Source: Verrucomicrobiota bacterium (GTDB taxonomy: Bacteria; Verrucomicrobiota; Verrucomicrobiia; Limisphaerales; CAIMTB01). Taken from it: a stretch of DNA of 50,896 bases. Of the stretch, positions 16,134-25,200 are shown piece by piece. Both the position numbers and the translations under genes were made by a program. The notes beneath the pieces are model-generated. The model saw only the letters and a program-made list of their open reading frames with translations, was not told the DNA's origin and ran no database searches. Position 1 is the stretch's first letter; every line of letters starts with the position of its first letter. The DNA is taken from the NCBI GenBank assembly GCA_963205105.1, contig CAUJJW010000202.1:1-50896 (forward strand). Reading direction: 5' to 3'.

Positions 16134-16161
16134 CTATCGGCGGCTTGGGGAGCCGACTTGA
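16134..16161 (-). promoter_or_regulatory. Candidate sigma-28 promoter for fliD
   Basis: The minus strand reads TCAAGTCG-N12-GCCGATAG. The -10 matches the consensus in seven of eight positions and the -35 shares TCAAG with the flagellin 1 promoter. The -10 ends about 10 nt before the fliD ATG, so the transcript would have an almost absent leader, which lowers confidence. Confidence 0.4.
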
Positions 16162-16181
16162 GGCTGGGCCTGTGACCAAAG

Positions 16182-16211
16182 AAAAACCCGGCCAGTCATA
16201 GACCGGCCGGG
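16182..16211 (-). terminator. Rho-independent terminator of flagellin 1
   Basis: On the minus strand an inverted repeat CCCGGCC...GGCCGGG is followed directly by TTTTT. It lies about 40 bp past the flagellin 1 stop and before fliD, so flagellin 1 is probably a single-gene transcript. Confidence 0.85.
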
Positions 16212-16250
16212 TCGGGCACCAATCCCTACTTTGGGACTCCAATTACGACG

Positions 16251-17057
16251 TTACGACAGGAGTCTCAGAGCAGACTGCGGATTGGCGTTTGCCTGGGCTA
16301 ACATCGCCGTGCCTGCCTGGACGAGGATGTTGTACCTGGCAAATTGTGTACTCTCTTCCGCGACATCCACATCCTTCATGCGGCTATTCGCGGCGGATAG
16401 ATTGTCCTTGAGGATGCCCAGCTGCTCGCTGGTGTAGCTGAGGCGGGAGATATTGGCTCCCACGTTCGCCCGATCCTTGGCGAGCTGCGTGATCGCAGCC
16501 TTGACGTTGGTGACCGCCGTGGCGGCCGTCGTCGTTGTCGTCACATCGCCGGAGGAGGAGGCTGTATTCACATCACCCGTGGTCAGATTGACCGCGGTCA
16601 TATTGTACTTGTTGCCATCCTCGTCCTTCGTGACACCCAGGGAGGCGCCGCCGAAGAGACTGACTCCGTTGAACGACTTGGCGCTCACATCCTCGATGTA
16701 GGCCTTGAGGGTCTGAAACTCCGCATCGTACAGATCACGGTCGCTGTCGATCTTCGTGACGTCCTGCGAGAGGACGGCGAGTTCGCTCATGCGATCCAGT
16801 GCTTTGCCAACCTTCTTCAGGAATCCGTCCTGGGTCTGGCTGAACGAGATGGCGTTCGAGATGTTGTTATTCGCTGACGTGATACGGTTGATCTGAGCGT
16901 CGAAGCGCATCGAGACCGCCATCCCCGCCGCATCATCCTCCGGAGAGGTGATTTTGGAACCCGATGACAACCGGGCCAGTGAACGAGACAAGAGTGCCGA
17001 AGATTCACCGAGGAGACGTGCACTACTCTGCGCCGAGACGTTTGTATTGATAACCAT
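16251..17057 (-). CDS. fliC: Flagellin (flagellin 1)
   Basis: This is a short flagellin of 268 residues, with the D0/D1 helices at both ends and little between them. The N-terminus has 'MVINTNVSAQSSARLL' and 'LARLSSGSKITSPEDDAAGM'; the C-terminus has 'SRMKDVDVAEESTQFARYNI' and ends 'NPQSALRLLS'. The centre is Thr/Ser-rich ('GDVTTTTTAATAV') and could carry glycans. It polymerises into the filament after export. The start at 17057 is supported by a strong AAGGAG site 6-7 nt upstream and by family alignment; the longer frame to 17321 is not. Its leader contains probable CsrA sites, and a sigma-28-like promoter lies about 145 bp upstream. A second flagellin gene is at 18393. Confidence 0.97.
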   Translation of the reverse strand: MVINTNVSAQSSARLLGESSALLSRSLARLSSGSKITSPEDDAAGMAVSMRFDAQINRITSANNNISNAISFSQTQDGFLKKVGKALDRMSELAVLSQDVTKIDSDRDLYDAEFQTLKAYIEDVSAKSFNGVSLFGGASLGVTKDEDGNKYNMTAVNLTTGDVNTASSSGDVTTTTTAATAVTNVKAAITQLAKDRANVGANISRLSYTSEQLGILKDNLSAANSRMKDVDVAEESTQFARYNILVQAGTAMLAQANANPQSALRLLS

Positions 17058-17063
17058 AACGGA

Positions 17064-17118
17064 CTCCTTCCTTGAGTCACCCCTTTCGGGGATTTGAAAC
17101 GCGGCATTCCATGCCGCG
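17064..17118 (-). promoter_or_regulatory. Flagellin 1 leader: two hairpins and probable CsrA-binding GGA sites
   Basis: Reading the mRNA strand, 17118-17100 is a perfect 8-bp hairpin CGCGGCAT-GGA-ATGCCGCG whose 3-nt loop is GGA within AUGGA. Next, 17091-17080 is a small CCCC-GAAA-GGGG type hairpin, and 17071-17064 is GGAAGGAG, the Shine-Dalgarno, with two more GGA. CsrA binds GGA in hairpin loops and a second site over the Shine-Dalgarno to block ribosomes. The spacing between the two sites here is about 40 nt. csrA and fliW are encoded divergently next door. Confidence 0.6.
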
Positions 17119-17199
17119 GATGAAGATTGTTGGAGGCTTTCACCGTTACCTCGCCGACCCTTTCTGGCCTTCGGCCGCCATTGTCTTGCGACACCGGAA

Positions 17200-17226
17200 G
17201 AATCGGCACCCCCTGTGAAAGCTTGA
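17200..17226 (-). promoter_or_regulatory. Candidate sigma-28 promoter for flagellin 1
   Basis: The minus strand reads TCAAGCTT-N11-GCCGATTC, matching the sigma-28 consensus TAAAGTTT-N11-GCCGATAA in six of eight positions at each element, with exact spacing. It predicts a leader of about 135 nt that includes both hairpins. Confidence 0.58.
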
Positions 17227-17489
17227 GGAAGGATTCCCGCAGGGGATCCCATACGGAACAACCTGCCTTCCCTGTCTCTTCCGGACGGTTCACGGGGATT
17301 TCCTGCCCCCTCCAGGAGCAACTCCCGCCCACCTCCGAGGGCAATTCTCGCCGGGCAACCCAGGGTTTCCGGACAAATTTGCCTAGACTTCGACCGGCAC
17401 CTTCCTCCTGCCCCTCAGACCCCCCTCACCAGGGTGCCAACCCTCGCATCCAACGTGTTACACGAAGCTCGCCACCCCCAAAACCCCGG

Positions 17490-17505
17490 TGGCACGTGCT
17501 GTGCT
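17490..17505 (+). promoter_or_regulatory. Candidate sigma-54 promoter for fliW-csrA
   Basis: The plus strand reads TGGCACGTGCTGTGCT. GG and GC are 12 nt apart as sigma-54 requires (TGGCACG-N4-TTGC consensus, one mismatch in the -12 block). It lies 25 nt before the fliW ATG, giving a short leader. No enhancer site or activator gene was identified. Confidence 0.42.
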
Positions 17506-17529
17506 GAGGGGCATCCGGCGATCTGTCGT

Positions 17530-17976
17530 ATGAGCACGCTGGCCACCATCGAATGCGAGAGGCTCCCTGCCTCAGCGGAAAACGCGGTTCATCCCGCCGT
17601 CCTGAATCTTCCTCTCGGACTCCTGGGATTCGAAGAGGTCAAGCACTACGTCGTGCTCCAGAATCCCGAGGAGCACCCCTTCATGTGGCTTCAAATGACG
17701 GATGCGCCCAAACAGGCCTTCCTCATTGTGCCACCCTCGGCGGTGGTCCCCGACTACCGTCCCGAACTCAGCGACGACGACGTCTCTTTCCTCCATCTCG
17801 AAGCCCCGGAGGACGCCGTCATCGTCAACATCGTCACGCTGCGCACTGGCTCGCAGTCGACCGTCAATCTCAAGGGACCGATTGTCTTCAACCGCCATAC
17901 CCGCATCGGAAAGCAGGTCATTCCCATGAACGCCTCCCGGTTCACCCTGCAATATCCTCTGCCGGCCCTCGCCTAA
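17530..17976 (+). CDS. fliW: Flagellar assembly factor FliW
   Basis: The 148-residue protein has the FliW signature: 'LNLPLGLLGFEEVKHYVVL' near the N-terminus, 'PFMWLQMTDAPKQAFLIVPP' in the middle, and 'VIVNIVTLRTGSQSTVNLKG', 'GPIVFNRHTRIGKQVI' near the end. FliW binds flagellin and CsrA in turn: when flagellin is exported, FliW is freed and sequesters CsrA, which lifts repression of flagellin translation. The gene is followed 22 bp later by csrA on the same strand, the usual order. No clear Shine-Dalgarno precedes the ATG. Longer upstream starts add residues unlike the family. Confidence 0.95.
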   Translation: MSTLATIECERLPASAENAVHPAVLNLPLGLLGFEEVKHYVVLQNPEEHPFMWLQMTDAPKQAFLIVPPSAVVPDYRPELSDDDVSFLHLEAPEDAVIVNIVTLRTGSQSTVNLKGPIVFNRHTRIGKQVIPMNASRFTLQYPLPALA

Positions 17977-17998
17977 AGCTCTCTTACCGCTGACAGCC

Positions 17999-18358
17999 AT
18001 GCTGATCCTTTGTCGCAAGATCAATGAAAGCGTCGTGATCGATGGAATGATCACCGTGAAGGTCCTGCGGATCGATGGTGACCAGGTCCGGCTGGGCATC
18101 CAGGCCCCCATCGATGTCCCTGTCCATCGACACGAGGTCTACGAGGAAATCCAGCGGAACAACCGCGAAGCCGCCACCCACGTGCGGCCCGATGTTCCCC
18201 GCCTCTCGCCTCCCCTTCGCTCTCCGTCGGCGCCGACTGCGGCGTCGATGCCCAAACCCACAACCCCAACCACGGAACAACCGACAACTACCTTCGCCGC
18301 GCCTGCCAATCCCGCCCGCGCCGCAGCCCCAGTGACCGCCGCGCCGTGCGCGATCTGA
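17999..18358 (+). CDS. csrA: Carbon storage regulator CsrA with a long C-terminal tail
   Basis: The first 55 residues are a canonical CsrA ('MLILCRKINESVVIDGMITV', 'RIDGDQVRLGIQAPIDVPVH', 'RHEVYEEIQ'), including the Arg residues used for RNA binding near both ends of the strand dimer. The protein continues for about 60 more residues as a Pro/Thr/Ala-rich tail with no fold, so it is 119 residues instead of the usual 60-75. In bacteria with FliW the CsrA C-terminus is where FliW docks, so the tail may matter, but it could also be a neutral extension. It follows fliW by 22 bp and precedes flagellin 2 by 34 bp. Confidence 0.93.
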   Translation: MLILCRKINESVVIDGMITVKVLRIDGDQVRLGIQAPIDVPVHRHEVYEEIQRNNREAATHVRPDVPRLSPPLRSPSAPTAASMPKPTTPTTEQPTTTFAAPANPARAAAPVTAAPCAI

Positions 18359-18392
18359 CTCAACCACCGCCACCTGAACGAACAAGACTCCT

Positions 18393-19205
18393 ATGGTCAT
18401 CAACACGAACATCCAAGCACAGGTCTCGGCGTCCAACCTGGCGACGAGCAGCGATATGCTAGCCAAATCGCTGTCACGCCTGAGTTCCGGTTCCAAGATC
18501 GTCAACCCCGCTGATGATGCCGCCGGCCTCGCCGTCGCCTCTCGGCTCGATGCACAGGTCCAACGCATCGCCGCCGCCCGCTCCAATGTGGGCAACGCGG
18601 TCTCCTTCACCCAAACCCAGGACGGGTACCTCAAGAAAATCGCCAAGGCCCTCGACCGCCTCAGCGAGCTCGCCATCCTGGCCCAGGACGTCACCAAGGG
18701 CGACGCCGACCGCGCCCTGTACCAGACGGAATTCGCCCAGCTCCAGGACTACGTCACCAACACGTCCTCCAAGGAGTTCAACGGCGTGAGCCTCTTCAAC
18801 GGAGCCGGCCTCGGCGTCACCATCGATTCCGAAGGCAACAGCTTCACGATGACGAGTCCCAACCTGGAACTCACCGACTACACCAACGCCACCGAAACCA
18901 GCACGGCGATCTCCACCACCACGTCGGCGATCACCGCTCTCGGCTACATCCGCACCGCGATCACCAAGCTCGCCGCGGACCGCGCCACCATCGGCGCCTA
19001 CCAGTCCCGCCTCAACTACACCGCCGAACAGCTCCAGGTGAACAAGGAGAACCTCATGGCCGCCTCCTCACGCATCCAGGACGTCGATGTCGCCGAGGAA
19101 AGCACCGCCTACGCCCGGTACAACATCCTGGTTCAGGCCGGCACCGCCATGCTCACCCAAGCCAACGCCATGCCGCAAAGCGCACTCCGTCTGCTCCAAC
19201 AGTAG
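18393..19205 (+). CDS. fliC: Flagellin (flagellin 2)
   Basis: This is a 270-residue flagellin, closely related to flagellin 1 at both ends ('MVINTNIQAQVSASNLATSS', 'LSRLSSGSKIVNPADDAAGL', 'RIQDVDVAEESTAYARYNIL', 'MPQSALRLLQQ') and different in the short centre, which is again Thr-rich ('TSTAISTTTSA'). It has no D2/D3 domains. Its leader is short, has no Shine-Dalgarno and no GGA, and no sigma-28-like site of its own was seen. It is therefore probably read from the fliW-csrA transcript and escapes the CsrA control suggested for flagellin 1. The giant glycosyltransferase gene starts 80 bp downstream. Confidence 0.97.
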   Translation: MVINTNIQAQVSASNLATSSDMLAKSLSRLSSGSKIVNPADDAAGLAVASRLDAQVQRIAAARSNVGNAVSFTQTQDGYLKKIAKALDRLSELAILAQDVTKGDADRALYQTEFAQLQDYVTNTSSKEFNGVSLFNGAGLGVTIDSEGNSFTMTSPNLELTDYTNATETSTAISTTTSAITALGYIRTAITKLAADRATIGAYQSRLNYTAEQLQVNKENLMAASSRIQDVDVAEESTAYARYNILVQAGTAMLTQANAMPQSALRLLQQ

Positions 19206-19285
19206 TTCCTCTCCTCTCGATACCCTCCCGCCTTTATGGCCGGGGTCCGGGTTCACGGAAGAACAGCACCAGGCAAGGATAGCCA

Positions 19286-22200
19286 ATGACCCCTCCTCTC
19301 TCCGACGCTCTCGACGTCAGCCGCCGCACCCTTCCCGACGCGGCCGGTCTCTCCCGTATCCTTCCTGCCGAGGAGTCCATCGCCTGCATGGACGACGCCT
19401 CCTGGGAAATTGTCCAGCGCCAGCTCGCCGCACTGCCCGGCGACGCCTACCTCTGGCTCTGGGCCGGTCTGGTCCTCGAACACCGCGGTCGGTTCGATGC
19501 GGCCTGCAATCACTACGCCGAGGCCATCGAACGCGGATGCGCCCACTGGCGCGTCGGGTGGTACATCGCCCGTTCCGCCAAACGCCTCGGCAACCTCGCC
19601 CTCGTCGACTCCGCCTGCGCGGCCGTGCTCAAGGCCAATCCCGAGTTCTGGTTTGCCCGCGAACTGCCCAAACACGCCCGCGGCTACTACTCCCAACTCG
19701 GCCAGGACCAGATCATCGAAGATTTCTTCGCCCACCAACCCGCCCGCAACAAGGTCTTCGTCGAAGTCGGAGCCTTCGACGGCGTTCACTACAGCAATGT
19801 TCGCCGTCTGGTGGAACAGCACGGCTGGTCCGGTGTGTCCATCGAACCTGTCGGCCGCAACTTCGAGAAACTCAGCCAGTCGTACGCCGGACAGCCCGTC
19901 CGGTGCATTCGTGCCGCCGCCTCCAACACGCCCGGCGAGGTGGCCCTCCACGTCTCCACCTACCCTCACCTTCCCCAGTGGGGCTCCGATGTCGCCTCCA
20001 TCTCGGGCACCGACAACGCCCGTTGGGAAAAACGCTATCAAGCGTCCTGGACCCGCGAATCCGTCCCCGCCCGCACCCTCACCTCGATGCTGGAGGAAGC
20101 AGAAATCTCCACCATCGACTTCCTCACCATCGATGCCGAAGGCCATGACCTGGAGGTCCTCCAAAGTCTCGACCTGAACCGCTTCCAACCCCAGCTGATC
20201 GTCGTCGAGTACGGTTCCCGCCGGGACCTGATCCTCTCCCTGCTCGCCCAACACGGTTACTCCGTCCTGCTCGACAACAAACAGGACCTGTTCGCCGCCC
20301 GCATTCAGCACGCCCTGCCCCAGTTTCCCAACCTGCCCACCACCCGGAACTTCGCCGGCACCCACGACGATCCCGCGTATCAGGCCATCCAGCGATCCGT
20401 CGAAACCTCCCTCCCCGACTGGATCGGACGCCCCCACGACACCGTGAACCGGATCGTCATCGTGGGCGGTTACCTCGGCACCGAGGTTCGCACGATGCTC
20501 GAGCGTTATCCCAAGGCCAAGATCCTCATCTTCGAACCCAGTTCCCGCTACTTTCAAAAACTCCAGGCCACCTACGCCAACGAACCCCGCGTCTGCTGCC
20601 TGCCCTACGCCGTCGGCGATCAGGCCGGCTCCGCCGTGTTCCATGAAGGCTCAATGAACGGCGTGGGTTCCCTGCTCCCACTCAAGACCCGCGCCGATCA
20701 GCAGACCTGGATTCCCAAGGGCCTTACCCCGGCCGAATCGTACACCGTCAAGGTCGTCTCCCTAGACAGCCTCCCCGAACTCGCCAACCAGCCCATCGAC
20801 CTCCTGTGGTGCGACGTTCAGGGCGCGGAGCTCCTCGTCCTCCGCGGCGCGGTCAACACCCTGCGTCATTGCCGTTCCCTCTTCCTGGAGGTCGCCTGTT
20901 CCCAGACCACCTATGAAGGTCAGTGCCGACTCACCGATCTGAGGGAGTTCTGCGCTTCCCAGGGTTTCTTCCTCGCCGGCATCGGTCTCTGCCCCTCCGG
21001 CAACGGCACCGGGAACTCCGTCTGGCTCCCCCTTCCGGCCCAAGCCCCATCCCAACCCCTCCCACAGCGCCCCTGGACCGAGCTGGTCAATCCCCACCTG
21101 CTCCAGATCCGCTACCTCCCCCTCGAATCCGAACCCCGGCGGGAGTCGGTCGAACCCCTGCGCCTGCTCGGCCCCGAACGCTTCGACCTCGGCGCCAAAC
21201 TTCTCTACGCCCGCCACCGAGCCCTCGGCATCCATGACGTCTGGGCCGAAACCGTCTACAGCGAACACATCCAGGCCTTCTCCGGCGGCTCGTGCCGCGA
21301 GGCGGACGGTCTCAAGACGGGCATCGCCGATTATCGTACCGCCTTCGATCAGGTGCTCGATTCCATCGGCAACGACGGCTTCGACGCCAACGTCTCCCTC
21401 GTGCCCGTCGACCGCCATCGAACTCCGATCGACGGTTCCCACCGCGCCGCCGCCGCCCTGCATCACGGGGCCAACGTCGATCTCCTGGTCTTCGACCTTC
21501 AGGCGAACCGCTACGATTGGGCCTTCTTTCAGAAACGCGGCCTTTCCTCCGCAGCCCAGGACGCCATCGCCCTGGAGTTCGTCCGCTGGCGGACCGACGC
21601 ACAACTGGTCTTCCTCTTCCCGTGCGCAGCGGGCCGGGACGCCGAGGTTCGCGAGATTCTCAACGAGTTCGGGGCCATCGCGTACGAGAAATCCATCCAG
21701 CTTCAACGGGAGGGTCCCACCCTGCTCGTTCATGACATTTACGCCACCGAACCTTGGATCGGCACCTGGGCGAACGGTTTCTCAGGGGCAGCCAAAGCCG
21801 CCCGCGCCCGCTTCCAAGGCACCGGCCCGCTCCGGGTCTTCCTGTTCGTTCCCCGTGACTCCGCCTCCTCACGGCCTGCCAAGGAGCGCATTCGAAAGCT
21901 CTTCGGCCTCGGCAATGAGTCGTGCCACATCAATGACACCCACGCGGAGTCCGTACGGCTCGCCTCCCTCGTTTTCCACGCCCAAAGCCTCCATTTCCTG
22001 AACCACGCCAACCGCCGGCTCTTCGAGCGGTTCCAAAAGCACTTCGACCGCTACCGCGACTGGATCCGCCAGTCCCAGAAAGATCCCGAACGCCTCTGCG
22101 TCGACGGAAGCGCCACCATGGCCGCCTACGGCATCCGCGATGCCCAGGACCTGGATGTCCTCCACCACGGCGATGTCGATTTCGCCGCCGTGATGCCGGA

Positions 22201-25200
22201 GGTGAACAGCCACAACGCCCACGTCCATCACCACGCCGTCAGCCGCGACGAGATCCTCTTCCACCCCGACCATCACTTCTACTTCCAGGGGCTCAAGTTC
22301 GTCGCCCTTTCCACCCTCCGCGCCATGAAGGCCAAGCGTGCCGAAGGCAAGGACCTCAAGGACGTCGCCGCCATCGATCAACTGCTGGGCGCCGGGACAT
22401 CCCCCGCCACCCCTGCCGTCACCACACCGTCGACCTCAGTCCAGACGTCCGCTCCAACCGCCCCAACCCCACGGCCCGGTCAGCCTCGCATCATCGGGCT
22501 CGTCCCCGCCCGTAACGAAGCCGGTCGCCTTCCGTTCTGCCTCCGCACGCTGGCCCGCTTCACCGACGCGATCATTTACCTCGACGACTTCTCCGACGAC
22601 GACTCCGTCCGGGTTGTTGAAGGCATCGCCGCGGAATGCCGGGTGGAGCGCATTCTCACCAAGAAGGCGTGGAACCGCGATGAACCCGGGGATCGCAACG
22701 CCCTGCTCGAGGCGGGTCGCCAGCTCGGCGGAACACATTTCATCGTTCTCGATGCCGACGAGGCCTTCACCGCGAATTGCCAGACGGAAGGGGTTCTGCG
22801 GCGGGACATTCTGGGCCTCCTTCCCGGCGACCGGCTGGTGCTGACCTGGATTCAACTGTGGCGCGGCCTCGGCCAGTACCGCTTTGATCAATCGGTCTGG
22901 ACGAACAACCGCAAGGCGTTCGCCTTCGCGGACGACGGTTCGTGCTCGTACTCTTCCGAGTTCATTCACACGCCCAGGGTTCCCGCGAATCTCAAAGGCC
23001 GGGCCGTGACCGTCCCCGGCTACGACCGTGGCGTTCTTCACTTCCAGTTTGTTCACTGGCCCAACCTCCAGATCAAACAGTCCTGGTACCGTTGCATGGA
23101 GCGGGTCCGTTTCCCGGATCGCCCCGGCAGCGAGATCAACAAGCGGTACGCGCCAAGCGAGGATGAGACCGCCCTGCAGACCCGACCGGTCCCTCCGGAG
23201 TGGTTCCAAGGCCATCCCCCGCTGGACCCGGCTTCCCTTGAGAGGACCGACGAGCGTCGCGTCCGCGAAGTGCTGCATTGGTTCGACACTCTGGGCCGGC
23301 ACACTTTCGCCGATCTCGATGTCTGGCGGGTGGATTGGGAAACCTTGCGCCAATCCCTCAAGGCGTCCCCGCCCGCAAAGCAGCCGGGAACCCGACCCGC
23401 CACCCCACCGCCCCCTGCCAAGAAGCCGCGTCGCGCCTCCAACGCCGTCCACGACTGCCTCCGCCAGGCCGACAAATACTTCCAGGAAGGAAAACTCGTC
23501 GAAGCTCATTCCTGGCTGGAACGCGTGCTCGACCTGGATCCCGACGCTGCCGATGTCTGGGTTGCCTCCGGCAATCTCCTGCTCCAGCTCGGAGACTTCA
23601 CCAACGGCATTCAGTCGATTCAACGCGCCGCCGATCTCCGCCCCGACCACGCCCCCACCTTGGCCGCCCTCGCCGCCGCCTTTGTGCAGGCCGGTCGCAT
23701 CGAGGATTTCGAGAAGGCCCTGGGCACCGCCTTCTCCATCAACCCTTCGGAACCTTCCGCCGTCCGCCTGCTGGCCGATCTCAATTTCCGCAGCGGCCAG
23801 TTCCAGGACGCCGCCCATGGCTACCATCAGCTGATCCAGCTGAACGGGAACGATATCCATGCCTTGCTCGCGCTCGGCGTGTGTTTCGCCAAGACCGGCG
23901 ACACGGAAACAGCCCGTGCCGCCTTCAACGAGGTGCTCCGCGTCGATCCGCATCACGCCATCGCGCTCGAGAACCTTTCCGCACTCGGCACAACCGCGGC
24001 GTCTCCAACCCCTCCAGCAACAGCAGCAGCGCCCGCCCCGGTCCCCACGAGTGGCCCGGCAGCCGCCCCTGCCAAGCCAGCGACCCCGCCGGCCCCGTCC
24101 AGTGCGACCGCCGCCGACAAGCCGCCGCTGATCTCCGCGATCATCTCGACATACAAGTCCGAGCGCTACCTGCGCGGCTGCCTCCAGGATCTGCTCCAAC
24201 AAACGATCGCCGATCGCCTGGAGATCATCGTCATCGACAGCGGTTCCCCGGAAAACGAACGCGCCATTGTCGAGGAATTCCAGGCGCGCCATCCGCGCAT
24301 CGTTTACCTCCGCACCGAGCGCGAATCCATCTATGGCGCGTGGAACCGTGCCGTCCGGCTGGCCACAGCCCCGTATCTCACCAGCGCCAACGCCGACGAC
24401 CGCCACCGGCCCGAAGCTCTGGAACGCCTTGTCGCCGCCCTGGAAGCCCACCCCGACTGCGCCCTCGCCTACGCCGACTGCGCGGTCTGCGAGAATGTGC
24501 ATCCCGATTTCGGGTTCACCGAACTCCGCGGTTACTATCGCTGGCCGAATTTCGATCGCGTCCTGTTGTTCCGCGGCTGCTATGTCGGTCCCCAACCGGT
24601 ATGGCGTCGAAACCTCCACGACCGTTTCGGACTCTTTGATCCCAGTTACCGATCCGCAGGCGACTACGAGTTCTGGCTTCGGCTCGCCAAGACCGAGAAG
24701 TTCCTCCACCTGCCGGAAGTTCTCGGCCTCCACTGGTATGCCGAGGAAAGTCTTGGCCATCAGAACCGGGAACTGACCCGCCAGGAATCGGACCACGCAC
24801 GCATCCTGCACTGGCCTTCCGAGTGGGGCGTCCGCCCGACTCAAAGTTTCAAAACCCTTCACCATATTCCGGCGGTGGAGAAGCAGAGGCTGCGCAACAA
24901 GGAGCTCGCCACCAGGGTCGAAACGCTCGAACGCGAAAAAGCCCGGCTCGCTTCCGACCTGAAGCGTTTCGCCACCGAGTCCCTCACTCGACCCGGTCCC
25001 ACTGCCGAAACCCAGCCGCCAGTCGCCGCCATTCCTGCCGCCTCGACGTCTCCGGATTCGCTCACTGTCCCGGCCACTTCATTGCTGCCCACCGACACCA
25101 ATCCCGAGGCCTTCCAGCATCTCCTCCGCGGCTTCGATCTCATCCGGGAAAGCCGCTTCGAGGAAGCCCAGGCCGAGGCCGGCAAATACCGGGAGAAGGT

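Larger units (their letters stand above)
17058..17529. other. Divergent control region between flagellin 1 and fliW
   Basis: No gene is supported here. It contains the flagellin 1 leader with two hairpins and GGA sites (17064-17118), a sigma-28-like promoter facing flagellin 1 (17200-17226) and a sigma-54-like site facing fliW (17490-17505). ORFs across the region give Pro/Arg-rich shadows. Confidence 0.7.

Noticed and set aside
22436..24865. Long minus-strand open frame (809 codons) inside the giant gene
   Set aside because: It is antisense to a frame with clear glycosyltransferase and TPR motifs. Its translation has no motif and the amino-acid mix expected of a mirrored high-GC gene.
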